From Dysidea avara (taxonomy: Eukaryota; Porifera; Demospongiae; Dictyoceratida; Dysideidae), in the NCBI RefSeq assembly GCF_963678975.1, contig NC_089273.1:25748356-25812355 (forward strand): 64,000 nt of DNA, written 5' to 3'. The notes under the pieces were generated by a model. That model ran no database searches. It had not been told where the DNA came from and worked only from the letters and a program-made list of their open reading frames with translations. Within the stretch, counting starts at the first letter, position 1. Every line of letters begins with the position of its first letter. This document shows positions 1 to 10,570 of this stretch, piece by piece. Made by a program: the position numbers and the translations under genes.

Positions 1-1212
1 ACTCTATCTACTGTTCAGAACTGGTAAGAGACATTGCAAATCTTGTTTCCTATCATGGCCAAACAAATCTTGCTATGTAGGTAGGTGGCAAATTGTATGG
101 CTCAATATTATGATCCATGCAAAGGATGCAGCCTTCTAAACCTGAGTTGTGAAATCAAAGGGAGCAACCATGAAAGTGGTGTTAATAATGATATACATAA
201 GACCATTATTAAAATTATTAGCATCATTACAGCAGTTTCATGTTAACTACTATACAGGTATGCAACTAAATGCTTACATGACTTTTACGCACAAGAAGTG
301 GGACTAACACAATTATGCTATACTTAGAACAGTAGTTAATTTTCTTGCTTGACAAAAAAAAGCTAGATTGCAGTGGAAGGGAAAGAGGTCAAATTGGAGC
401 AAATTTACCTCAGAAAAATTGCTTAGTAATTGCAAACTATTTAATGAATCATGAAATACAGGGAATTACATTTGTATGCATTCAAGTAATAATCCAAAAA
501 CCACTATATCATACACTGTAGTTTAAAAGTTAATACTCTTACTAGGAGATACTATTACATAACTTCTGAGCACTTAGTTTTTTAAGTAGCATGTTAGTAT
601 ATGTAATAGGATGGATGGCTGTGGTATTTGGGATTAATAGTGCGAGCATTGTAAACAGGAAGGAGTAAAATAGTGCGAGGCGAAACCAAACACTATTTCC
701 TTCCTGTTTACAATGCGAGAACTATTAATCCCAAATACCACAGCCATCCATCCTATTGTAAATTAATCCAACCAGCATAGCAGCTGTTGCTAGGCAACAG
801 AAAGTAAAAAATAGCCACTGTAATAGACCAATTACACTTAACAACCATTGCTTACTATGGTTTCAAATGACGTTTACCCTAGCAACGGTTACCTAACAAC
901 CATTGCTAAGCAAGCATATTGTTGCTATACCGTGGGGCATCTATTACTATGGTAACACTAGTTGTCAAGTTGGACATTTACTTCTAACAGGAACACACCA
1001 CACTATTTTAGCCAATCAAATTAGTATTACAGATTTTTGTTAAGCAAGTGTAATACTAATTCTATTGGCTAATTGCTTGACGTATTTCAATATAATACGT
1101 CAAGCTGCTATTGAGAGTATTATATTGTAACACATTCAGTTGTTGGATTAATGATTAATTTGTATCTAAGTCATCACTACTGTCAATAATGATTTGTTTG
1201 TACTTTGTACAG
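1..1212 (+). other. Last intron (3' part) of a gene entering from the left
   Basis: This stretch precedes a clear splice acceptor (pyrimidine-rich tract then AG at 1211-1212) feeding a terminal coding exon. No exon is visible inside it. Its right half is occupied by a short inverted-repeat transposon (598-1152). The first ~590 bases are AT-rich with no feature I can name. Confidence 0.6.
598..1152. mobile_element. Short nonautonomous DNA transposon, family X copy 1, with RFX-like motifs
   Basis: A long hairpin at about 605-765 (GGATGGATGGCTGTGG pairing with its complement near 755) leads into a body that starts TTAATCCAAC and ends GTTGGATTAAT. The body contains several GTTGCTAGGCAAC-type inverted repeats. 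A second copy with the same hairpin and body lies at 35674-36229, and a third, diverged copy without a clear hairpin lies at 51248-51640. No transposase reading frame is present, so it is a MITE-like element. The superfamily is unknown because no clean TSD could be fixed. Confidence 0.75.
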
Positions 1213-1349
1213 GTACAAGCCCTGTGACCTATAACAATTTATCAAGAGGACGTCATACCATCACTGTGAGGGGGAAATGTCCTGGTGATGACAGTTTATA
1301 CAAAAGAACAAAGGTCCAGTTTAGGATCCGTCGTGGTAGTCGGAACTAG
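1213..1349 (+). CDS. Terminal exon of an extracellular-type protein (beta-sandwich C-terminus)
   Basis: After the acceptor AG at 1211-1212 an open frame of 44 codons runs to a TAG at 1347-1349. The first two bases complete a split codon, so the intron is phase 1. The peptide begins TSPVTYNNLSRGRHTITVRG and ends KVQFRIRRGSRN. The pattern SP-x-TY-x-x-L-x-x-G-x-HT-x-x-VR is typical of the last strands of Ig-like or fibronectin-III-like beta sandwiches in extracellular proteins; the family assignment is inference. There is no ATG in this exon, so it is not a stand-alone gene. The single cysteine and very basic tail are notable. The rest of the gene lies left of the window. The protein may be secreted or the extracellular part of a larger molecule; its function is unknown. 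Confidence 0.65.
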
Positions 1350-2197
1350 ACATTCAACTACAACTGGAGGAACTGCACACACATTTGATAACTCAATTCA
1401 ATAGCATTACATAACATTATTAGCATTTGTTACACTTTGTTAGATTGAACTATTGCATTGGAAATTAGCCAGCATGTACAAAATGTAAACTCACATTTTG
1501 TGTATGTATGTAGTTTAGACATCAAACCTTGCAGTGTTAATGTAATTTAATATACCTGAACATCTCGTAATCTTTTGAGAGCAGTGACATAAAGGATAGA
1601 TTTGTAGCTGGATAACCAAGTGTTTGTATTGTAATTGGGGATGGGAAAAACGGTCATGGTTTTTTGGTATTCAAGTACTTTCTAGAGTTTGAGATCGAGT
1701 ACTCATGGATACTAGCTACTTTTAGTTAGTCATACCCATTAAGACATGTTTTATATATACTGACTAGTGACTAAGCAGTCTAAAGCTTTTTCAAGGAACA
1801 ACAATGAAACACACTGTATTATGGTACTGATGTTAGTGTCCCTGACAAGAAATTATGCCAATCAAACCCTATAGCCTCCATCCTGATGGCAAATGCTTCA
1901 TGTAAGCTGAGTCATGTGATTTTAATGAGTACGTATACACAAGTACCACAGCAAATTTTACTATCTGATTACTAAAATCCTAACAAGTACTAGAGTATTG
2001 CAGTATTTGCTTCAGCCCTAAAGCTATTTGCAATCATTATTTTTTAGTGAGCCAGTGTTATAAAAGGTTGTGGAACAGGAGTTACAGGACACTGTACTCA
2101 GTGTACTGTGGATGAACATTTTGAGTACAGTATATAGGTGTCTCATTATGCATAATAGACAGTAATCATGCCATACTGAAAGCCTTGGTCCATAAAA
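1350..2197. other. 3' flank of the left gene; no recognisable gene
   Basis: AT-rich sequence after the stop codon. I could not place a convincing AATAAA poly(A) signal. Weakly mirrored pieces around 1640-1720 and 1930-2030 (AAGTACTTT and GAGTACTC against CAAGTACTAGAG) suggest an old transposon remnant, but no boundary can be set. Confidence 0.35.
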
Positions 2198-2512
2198 TTG
2201 CGCACATTACTGCAGCTGTTTGTTATGGAAAATGATGTACTCTTGACTAATAGAACAGTTAGTAACTACCATGCGGTAGTTGGAAAACCGGGTGACTTGC
2301 AATTGTTTGTAAACTCTCCACAGGGTGACTTGTTTGCTTCTGAACTCACTACAGGGTGTAAGGATGTGTGCCTGCATAAACCGTCTACAGGCCAGGGTAA
2401 TATTTGTCACAGGGCTATAGCTGAACTGTACAGGATGACTTGTAATGGATCCATAGCTGAAATCTTGACTGAACTCTCAACATGGCCACTTGTTACATTG
2501 CTAAAAGAGTGA
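2198..2512 (+). repeat. Degenerate short tandem repeat with an accidental open frame
   Basis: The 104-codon open frame here is built from imperfect copies of a phrase such as CAGGGTGACTTGTTTGC and CTGAACTC, spaced by 20-60 bases. Repetition of DNA words rather than protein motifs, and the absence of splice or promoter context, make this a decayed minisatellite and not a gene. Confidence 0.45.
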
Positions 2513-2628
2513 ATGCATGCTCTAACAATGTGAATGTACTATTAGAGTATATCTAGATTGTCCACTTGTTAGTGGTAATGGTTACCAAGCTCTATCTATA
2601 TACATCAATCCATAAAACTGTATAATTA

Positions 2629-2850
2629 ATATGTGACTGTACCCGAAAAAATAGATCGAGCATGTGGGCACAAACTACACCCTGCCATACAACAGGTAAT
2701 ATCTCAATACTGGAATTAGGAATTTGCACTCTGTCACTCAAAAGTTTAATAAAGGCTGAAAATTGCATGGCAGTAGCATGATGCATAAAAAGTTATAAGT
2801 GATGAAAGTTTAGAAAGTAAGCAAAATTACTTACGTGCCCACATGCAGTA
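2629..2850. mobile_element. Fragment of an inverted-repeat element related to 7143-7389
   Basis: Starts TATGTGACTGTACCCGAAAA, followed by CATGTGGGC, and has the complementary phrase GTGCCCACATG near 2835. The same paired phrases bound the better preserved element at 7143-7389. The ends here are eroded. Confidence 0.4.
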
Positions 2851-2930
2851 ATACCAAAGGCCAAGTCCTGATTAAATTTTTGATGATCTCTTTGTTTAAG
2901 CATTTTTGAATGATCCCTGTTACTGCTGCT

Positions 2931-3325
2931 AGTAGGCCTGCATAAAATATGCTAGCATAATAACATGCATAATAGGCTGGGGTGCTATGCCAGCATACTG
3001 CTAGCATATTAGGTGGATATTTCAGATTGATACTACCCAATAGAGTAGTAAGTGTAAACTGCCAACTGCAATAAGCACTCAAATGCATTGTACATATCTC
3101 CTTAGATCGATACTCTCTAATAGAACAGCTACTTTGTAGTGAAATAGTGTACCAGTGCATTAGCTGAGAAAATTTTTTTAAAGATATAAGAAATGTTGCT
3201 AACCTAGGAGCATAATGCAAGCATAATGGGAACACTGAATGAGCATAATAATTATGGTAATTGTTGGGAAATTCCTGAAAGAATTTTGGGCTACATTTGT
3301 TGAGCATATTTGACTCAGGCCTACT
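2931..3325. mobile_element. MITE with AGTAGGCCTG termini
   Basis: The left end AGTAGGCCTG at 2931 and right end CAGGCCTACT at 3316-3325 are inverted copies, followed inward by AAATATGCT on both sides. TGCTA-like bases outside both ends suggest a 5-6 bp TSD. Internal ATTATGCT-rich text and a TCTCTAATAGAACAG word link it to sequence at 4998-5360, 29896-30332 and 40640-40930. No coding capacity. Confidence 0.55.
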
Positions 3326-3837
3326 TGCTAGTTTGTAAAATTCCTATAAACTTATTTACAGTGATAGAATAATTCATATAACTTCTACATATTATTATGT
3401 CATAATATTGATCACACTTTACAGTAGTCCAATAAGTGAGAGACAAACACACGTACTGTGTGAAAAAGATGCAGTTTAGTGGCATCAGTGTAATCCTCAC
3501 CTCACATTAATAACATAAGGCCTAATTTAATGATTTGTCTGATTTTGTCAAGTGGGAAACAGCTGCCATAAGATAAATCACTGTATTCCGGAAATTCATA
3601 CAGACTATACTACTATACTGAGTTATTAGAGAGTTTCATTATGCACAGTATATCGATGCTTAAGATAAGTATAATATACTACAAACATGCAAAGATCAGA
3701 ATCAGTGTTGTCCCAATGACATGTTTGTACAGTTGATTTTCCTGAAGTGTATACTTCTATATGTACTCTATAGTATAAAACAAAAATGAAATTGGCAGAG
3801 TCAAATCATCTGTAAACATTCAAGCATCAATCGGATG

Positions 3838-4186
3838 CAGCGGCGGCGGAAGTAGTTGATATGAGGGGGGGCTGGGCTGACCCAGACTTATTTCTATAGT
3901 TTGGTAAGGTGAGACCAAAAAAAAAAAAAAAAAGGTCGCAACCAACTGACAAGAGCTTTCCACCTCACCAGCTACCATTCCTAGCTGATAAACTACATAA
4001 AAATCCTTTCATAGCTCGCTACACACTGACTACTTTATTAGAGTGACTGCTCTATTAGAGTATCTCGATCTTTATCACGGTTTTCAGCCCCACTCCAAGA
4101 AAGATAATTTCGGTGTGATATCATTCTGAGGGGGGGCTAAGCCCCCTAGCCCCCCCCCCCCCCCCCCCCCCTTTCCGCCGCCTATG
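3838..4186 (+). mobile_element. hAT-like MITE, family A copy 1, 8-bp TSD
   Basis: Flanked by perfect 8-bp duplications ATCGGATG (3830-3837 and 4187-4194). The termini are inverted: CAGCGGCGGCGGAAG on the left, CTTTCCGCCGCCTATG on the right. Inside, in order: a G-rich run, GACC-poly(A)-GGTC (about 3912-3936), the word CTCTATTAGAGTATCTCGAT near 4051, and a long C run. An 8-bp TSD is the hallmark of hAT transposons; no transposase is present. A second copy in the opposite orientation is at 37247-37648. Confidence 0.8.
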
Positions 4187-4272
4187 ATCGGATGGCTGCA
4201 TGCGAGGTTCAGGCTGCCCAAGTCCAGTCATGGATGTTACTCTTGCTATCAACTTTACTCTCCATTACTTAA

Positions 4273-4591
4273 CAGGGGCGGATCCAGACTTTTAAAAAGG
4301 GGGGTTCCATTTTTGAATTGTAGCTTCAGCCTAGCTGTAAGTCAAAGACCAAAAAAAAAAAAAAAAAAGGTCATCACCTGCTGACAATAGCTGCCCCTCA
4401 CCATAAATGCCCTCACCAACTACAGTTCCTTATTTATAACTGTATATATTATAGCTTGCTACACTACTCCTCAAAAGACTACGGTGACTGCTCTATTAGA
4501 GTATCTCGATTTGACTGCTCTATTAGAGTATCTCGAGTAAGAGAAGCTCTTTCAAAAAAGGGACCCTTTGAACCCCCCGGATCCGTCCCTG
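4273..4591 (+). mobile_element. MITE family B copy 1, 5-bp TSD CTTAA
   Basis: Termini CAGGGGCGGATCC and GGATCCGTCCCTG are inverted repeats, flanked by CTTAA at 4268-4272 and 4592-4596. The interior repeats the family A plan: GACC-poly(A)-GGTC near 4348-4372, then two copies of the CTCTATTAGAG word at about 4487-4535. Other copies: 12916-13212 and 39520-39834. Confidence 0.8.
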
Positions 4592-4680
4592 CTTAACATC
4601 TTCAAACAGAATGCAGGGCCACCACCAAGTAGTTCTCCAGCAATTATGCTGTAAAGCCTTATAAAAGTAAAATAAATGAG

Positions 4681-5487
4681 ATTGCATGAATTTTGTATCA
4701 TGTACATAGAATCTAATAGACTTACTTTTGAGAAATTCTCAAAAACCAAGCATATTGTGCTCAATATAATGCTTTCAAAACCTTAAAATCTGACTTTTTA
4801 ATATGCACACTTTAATAGAGTAAATTGCAGCTCTAATGGATCTTATTTTGTAAAGTATGAACAATCAGCCCAGAAACAGTACTTACAGTGATAACTTAAC
4901 CTGTTTTCTGATGGTCTAGATCTGTGTTGTACACTCATAGTTCACTGTGTATGGGTGTGCACACTGACAATTTAAATGCATAAAATTATCATATTATTAG
5001 GCCTGAGTCAAATATGCTCAAAATTTTACCAAAAATGCTTTCAGGAATTCCCTACGTATTATATTCTTCACTGTTTCCATTACGCTTGCCTACATTATGC
5101 TCCTAGGTTAGCACAAAAACATTTTAATCAGTGAAGGTTCTATTAGAGAATTTCATTATAAAGTGTCTGTTCTATCAGGGAGCATCAATCCAAGGAGCTA
5201 TGTATGTATAATGCATTTGAGTGCTCTATTGCAGTTCACAGTTCCAACTGACTGCTCTATTAGGGACTATCAATCTATTTTCATGGAATTAAGCTCCATA
5301 GTTTGAAATATCCACCTCCAAGTCTATTATGCTTTCATTATGCTGATGCTTTAGCTATTGCCTATTTTTGCTTGAAACGATTGGTAATATTTATGCAAGC
5401 ATAGGATCCTGAATTATTTCATTGCTTCAGTATTTCCATGTTATTTTCAACTCACAACTAGACAGCTTCCATCTTGAAGCATAAGAA
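4681..5487. other. Repeat-derived sequence without genes
   Basis: Contains AGGCCTGAGTCAAATATGCT at about 4997 (end of the ATTATGCT family) and several degenerate copies of the CTCTATTAGAG word (about 5142, 5172, 5250). A clear right boundary was not found. No exon-like frame. Confidence 0.4.
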
Positions 5488-5488
5488 C

Positions 5489-5514
5489 ATACACACACAC
5501 ACACACACACACAA
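5489..5514. repeat. (CA)n microsatellite
   Basis: About 12 uninterrupted CA units. The 92-codon open frame that starts here is a by-product. Confidence 0.85.
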
Positions 5515-6386
5515 GTGTGAAAGTGACGCTGCTAATTTTATTATTGTATATAGTACAATGAACATGCATGCACATTATACACAAATGGAAAAACTCCTAA
5601 TGAATTCAGTCCAAGTTACAAAGGTACTGAAAAAAGAATTGTTTGCAGAGAAAACAAGATTACAAGAATGTCACATGCACAATCCGAAAAACTACAATAA
5701 TTACAAATTCATATGTATAAGATACCAGGATATAATTATAACTCGAGATTGAGAAAAAATTGCTAAGAAATTGGAAAGCAGTACTGATAGGATTTACATG
5801 CAGTTACACATGCACACACATACTGTACACTCATAACACTTTGTCCTCTTGCAATAGCTATATAGCCGTGCTTTCACACTTGTAACAGGTGCTATTTACA
5901 GCATGTATATACACACACATAGTGTTGACTCCATCAAATCTTATTCACCCTGGTCATATAACTGCTTGAATAAGAAAACAAGTTTGTTTGAAGTGGGATA
6001 AACCAAAAGTAATCATTAGTATGTATTGAAAAAAATGAAGTTACATAAAACCAAACTGCAGCATGTGAAACATTATTTTAAATAACAATTATTTACCTAT
6101 ACTTTAGTGACACTAAAACGTATACATTTTCACATCATTAGGTTGAATCCCTATCCATCAAGGAATCCATTGAACTTTACTACAAGCAGCTAATCACTCC
6201 ATTAATGCTGACTTCACTGCTCAATCTGAGGGGTCAGCAATAAGGCATAAATCTCTTAGACCACGTGATGAAATCTTATTTACACAAAATTTCCGCATAT
6301 ACCAAGTGATTGGACATTAGCAATGAAACTATTTTTTGACAATTTTGTAGTATAAACCTTTAATGTCAATCTGTCTAAAAATCTAA

Positions 6387-7026
6387 TACCGTATTGTCTC
6401 GAATTATGGCCGGTCTCGTATAAACGCCTGGTCTCGTTTAATCGACAGGGTTGATAACAACGTGACCACCATGAATGCTAGTTTGTAGTATTCATAGCTT
6501 TAATAGACATCATTTAATACCCTTTGTTGTGTCAACAGAAACCTTTTATAGCAATTAACTTAAGATTTAGTGCCAAGCAATAGTGTTGGGCGATATATCG
6601 ATATTATATCGTATCGTTTGATTTTTTGCTGATATCGAAAAGTATCGATATATTTTTAAGAATCCGATATTTCGATACGATACATCACGTGATCTGAATT
6701 TACTTTTAAAATGTATTTTAGCTTATTTAATTGTTAATTGTAGCTTTCCATTACCTTCAGCAATTTTCAAATTACTATTACTCTTGTGTATGTGGGCGGG
6801 GAATCTCCATTGTGTATAGCTATAGCTACCTACTATCAAATTATGTAAGAAAACTGGCAATTTACATGAACAAATAATGTTACAATATCGTATCGAAAAG
6901 TATCAATATCGGTCAATTTTAGTCAATATCGTATCGATATCGTATCGTTCTGAAAATCTTGATATCGCCCATCACTACCAAGCAATAGAAATAAATGCCT
7001 GGGCCATAATTTGAGACAATACGGTA
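6387..7026. mobile_element. Tc1/mariner-like MITE (TA-flanked)
   Basis: The ends TACCGTATTGTCTC and GAGACAATACGGTA are inverted copies with TA at each outer edge, and AATTATGGCC / GGCCATAATTT continue the pairing inward. A TA duplication is typical of Tc1/mariner elements. A separate hAT-like element (6581-6977) sits inside it. Related end sequences occur at 14340-14400, 19730-19790, 28205-28270 and 34035-34095 inside the palindrome. Confidence 0.7.
6581..6977. mobile_element. hAT-like MITE nested in the preceding element
   Basis: Flanked by a perfect 8-bp TSD CCAAGCAA (6573-6580 and 6978-6985). Ends TAGTGTTGGGCGATAT and GATATCGCCCATCACTA are inverted. The interior is rich in ATCGATAT-type words. 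TAGNGNTGGGCGATA termini occur in many animal hAT MITEs; with the 8-bp TSD this makes the superfamily call solid. No transposase. Confidence 0.85.
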
Positions 7027-7142
7027 ATTCTGTTAACAATCTTTAGCTTTTTGTGGATCCCTTGGTTCAGTCTTACTTAGTATTTAGGATTCTACAAAAG
7101 CAATTGAAGCCTGTATAACAGTAACTAAGCAACTACAACAAC

Positions 7143-7389
7143 ATATGTGACCGGGCCTGCAAAAATAGGGCATGCATGTGGGCGCATAAAATTTGCCTAC
7201 TTTTTAAAACTTCGATTCATTGTAACTTTGTATTCCATTATTGCTTAGCTATGAAATTTTTATCACTAATTTAGTTGCCTATAAAATAAAAGTTGCAGAA
7301 TAAAAACAATTATGGAGAAATGAGATGTTATGTGGCGAGGTATATAGTTCGTGCCCACATTCCCTATCTCTGCAGGTCCAGTCACATAT
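7143..7389. mobile_element. Short inverted-repeat element
   Basis: ATATGTGACCGGGCCTGC then CATGTGGGC on the left mirrors GCCCACAT, CTGCAGGTCCAGTCACATAT on the right. About 245 bp, noncoding. A fragment of the same family is at 2629-2850. Confidence 0.6.
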
Positions 7390-7518
7390 GTCTAGAGGGA
7401 TTTAGCACATATAAGTGATTTAGTAACAACCATATATTATGGCTCATGTACACCAAAATTGTTTACAGCATGTGCTTGGTAACACTGTCATTAGCACCTT
7501 ACCTGTATATTAGAGTAG

Positions 7519-7628
7519 CTTGACAATTTATTTAGCATTCAAAACTTTGTAAACAAGTAGCTAGATATTTGTGGTTTCTTGTTGTAGCTACTCATTTACA
7601 AAGTCTTGAATGCTAAGTAGTTGTCAGT
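7519..7628. repeat. 110-bp imperfect hairpin
   Basis: TGACAATTTATTTAGCATTC and ACTTTGTAAACAAGTAGCT pair with AGCTACTCATTTACAAAG and GAATGCTAAGTAGTTGTCA. Probably a small foldback MITE. Confidence 0.6.
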
Positions 7629-8107
7629 TACACAAAGTGAGTAATAGATAGGATGCTACAACATATTAACCAGCTATGTATACTGATGTCTATTGTTAGG
7701 CTACTCCAAATATTCATAGTTTCCTATTCCTGCCTGCACAAATATTCTCTTTTGTATGGTTTTATTCATTATGCTATCAACTGAACATTTAATTCATTAT
7801 TTACCAGTGATTACCTAGTATTTGCAGTTATTTTGCACACAGATACTATATTTAGTAATAACCTTGTTCAGAACTATTATAATAATCTCATGTATATACT
7901 TCAACATTATAGGATTCTGGGCCATGAATATATTGAAAATTAGTAGCAATAGCCATTATAAACATAATGAATAACCACCACATGGCGCATGTATTTTTGA
8001 GGTCAAAGAAATGGGAAACAATCAAATTGAGTGGCCTTTAGCTAAAACCTAAAATAATACTTCAATGAAATGGAGGACGTTATGCTTTGAAAGCAGTGAT
8101 TCTCCAT

Positions 8108-8804
8108 TTAGTTTTGAACTTCTTCAGTTGGGTGAGTATCCCTCAAGCAGTCCTGCAGAGTATCAACTTTCTTAATGATGGCAATTGCCTCATCGATTAT
8201 TTGTCTCGGCTCCTCTTTTTTATCCAAAAGGTTAGCTTGCCTAGAGATTGCCCATGTCAGAACTTGTGGGTCGGTCTTTGTGAGATCAATAACACGCTTC
8301 ATCATTAGCTATAACTCCTGAGGCTCCCTCAACATCAGTAATGACATTCCTGGAGGTGAAGTTCCAGCGGTAAAAGTATGCATCTAAACGAAGAAGTGCA
8401 TTATCTGTCCACATTATAAACATGTTGGTTCCTTCATGTTGACCCATGCTGCTGTTCCCTAAGACTGCAGCAACACCAACTTTTATAATCTTTGCAAATC
8501 CGTTGCGAGCACTATCTCCTGTACCACTAATAAAGTCGGTAATGGAGTCTAGAAGTTTAGTGTCTGCTCCACCTTTCATCGCAATGCTGACTTGTTGAGT
8601 GTATTCAACCACAGTCCCAGCGTGAATTTGCTGATCATTTCTATCGCCATTCAGAATATTTTGTTTGGCAAGTTCAAGACGAGACGTTACCATCGTTTCT
8701 AGGAGGTTTAAACGTTCTTCCTGCTTAATTCTTTCTTGGTCATATTGATCACTGAACATATTACGAATTTCTGCGCGCACCTTTGACACAGGATTTCCCA
8801 TCAT
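8108..8804 (-). CDS. Unrecognised ~230-residue protein, single exon, apparent frameshift, candidate N-myristoylation
   Basis: On the minus strand an ATG-ATG pair at 8804-8799 opens a frame to a stop at 8286. A second frame starting in the overlap (ATG at 8305) continues to a stop at 8108. Removing one A in GCTAATGATG near 8307 joins them into one 231-codon frame, so I read one gene with a 1-base insertion: either a pseudogene mutation or a sequence error. The second ATG has the better Kozak context (A at -3, G at +4) and gives MGNPVSK, which fits the N-myristoylation pattern (Gly2, Ser6). The next ~60 residues are charged and helical (QDQERIKQEERLNLLETM), suggesting a coiled coil. The middle has a glycine-rich and hydrophobic part (SGTGDSARNGFAKIIKVGVA) and the end is helical and acidic. 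No signal peptide or membrane helix. I do not recognise the family; it would be cytosolic or membrane-tethered by its lipid. Codon use looks like a real gene, unlike the surrounding repeats. Confidence 0.6.
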
Positions 8805-10570
8805 CGAGATAGCTAGCTAGCCGCAACTGCTCTTACCAAGGCACTCGTACACTGTCACGTAAAACAAAACTTGAAGTGTCTGTGTTGTAGTAGCTAACAC
8901 CGGGGGTCCGAAACCAACTGAAATCCAACAAAAATCACTTGGAATCCCTAAACGAAATCTGGAATCTCTTAAACCTCGACAAAATTAATGTTCTTACGTC
9001 CGATTTTTTTTTCGATTATTTCCGCATATTTCTTGTAAATTATACTGTGTATACATATAATATTGCATATACTGTAGCTATTATTACTGAAATATGATTT
9101 TCAGTTATAGTTTTTGCATGGTGCTGACACATAATTGTATTTCTATATTCCACTAGCTAATAATAGCTAATTCGTATTTAATATTTATGCATTCATAGCA
9201 TTGTGGTTAGAGGAGAAATGCACAGTTGAGCTAGAGTGCAGACTATTTAAGTGCTCAGTTTACAACTGATCAGTGAAGTGTGTCCGCCATGAGCTCATAG
9301 CTAATTAACTTTTCAGGAGAATTCAGGTTAAAATTATAGTGAACTATGTGTAGAGAAAAATATTTATTAATCACTTATTGATTAATGAAACCATTAATTT
9401 TGGTCTCCATGATGTTAACAGAAGTGGAGTTTAGCCAGTATTGTTTATACTCTCTCTTTGTGAACTGTATATATGTAGCTTAGTGTCTATGGAAGTTCAA
9501 CTGTTACAGTAGCTACTTGTACCCAGTTACAGTATAGTTCACAAAAAAAAATTAAGTTGTCCACTCACACATGTTTTCTCTGTATTCCACTAGATGTGAC
9601 CTTCATACCATGTCCTGCTCATTACTATTTATATAATAATTTACCACTTACAGAATGTTGTTAATCTGTGTTAGTAGTGTTCCATTTTACATTTTTATAT
9701 ACATTCAAGTCCAATAAAATTTCAGTTCTAAACTAGCTACACCATCTCGATAGCACTTGAAAACTTTTCTTCCCAGAACATGACCATGACCAAATCCTAG
9801 ACCATCTTGTAGCCAACTGGTAGGCATGCATGGTAACACTGATGTATGCACATGTACTGTAGTCAAGTGATGAAAGAAAGTGTAGAGTTCCTGATCTTGA
9901 TGGCCAGAAACAGCCAGACCTCATCAATTAGGTGTATACTTATTGGTTAGTCTAACATTGTTACATTCACAGATATGGTTTAATACCTTGGGGGGCTTCA
10001 CAAAGTACAACAACACATCTATGGCTACCTAATTTTAATGTTGTGAGCTCATATTACACTGAAACCTTCTAATCTGACACCACTGTTATACCTCTACAAG
10101 ATTTGCTGCACAAATACTACCTGAATAATCTAAAATTCACAATAATTTGACACAAGTTGATTATCCCAATGAGTGTTGGATTAGATTAATAGAGTGTGCA
10201 TGTAGCTATATACTGTAGTTATGGAGCTTTCAGTTCATTTTCCAGTTCAGTGATTTATGAATATACTTAATTATGTCACTTGTCTTGAGCTTTCATGAGA
10301 ATTCCTCTTTCCTGAAATATGAAGCCAATTACAATCTTTTGATATTCCTTGTGTATTTATATGTGGAGAACACAAGCACTGGAATCAGCTGTACCCTGTA
10401 GCTCTACATGCAACTTATTATTGATATCAAATTACATGGTTATATATAGTTAATAATTATGCTGATTGCCTGTTGAGTAGAAAAGATACAGCATGCAGTT
10501 ATGAATAATTCTTCTTCAATGCTATTATTTCATAAGCTATATTTAATTATATTAGTCAATTATGTAGTGG
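8805..10570. other. Upstream flank of the minus-strand gene; no gene seen
   Basis: AT-rich sequence with no splice-bounded frames. A phrase near 10060-10200 (CTGAAACCTTCTAATCTGACA, later GTGTTGGATTAGATT) resembles the ends of pogo/Tigger-like elements but is not a complete copy. Confidence 0.35.

Larger units (their letters stand above)
3780..4680 (+). mobile_element. Old SINE-like retroposon split by two later insertions
   Basis: The pieces 4187-4272 (GGATGGCTGC, then GAGGTTCAGGCTGCCCAAG) and 4597-4670 (GCTGTAAAGCCTT, then A-rich) correspond in order to the retroposon at 32400-32645 in the palindrome. It was interrupted first within ATCGGATG (insertion 3838-4186) and separately at CTTAA (insertion 4273-4591). 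Its 3' hairpins are mutated here. It has no protein-coding capacity. Confidence 0.55.

Noticed and set aside
2831-3307. 158-codon minus-strand open frame
   Set aside because: It lies across an inverted-repeat transposon (2931-3325), has no recognisable domain, and its composition follows repeat words such as ATTATGC.
5474-5752. 92-codon frame with a His-Thr repeat
   Set aside because: The start is simply a translated CA microsatellite; nothing supports a gene.
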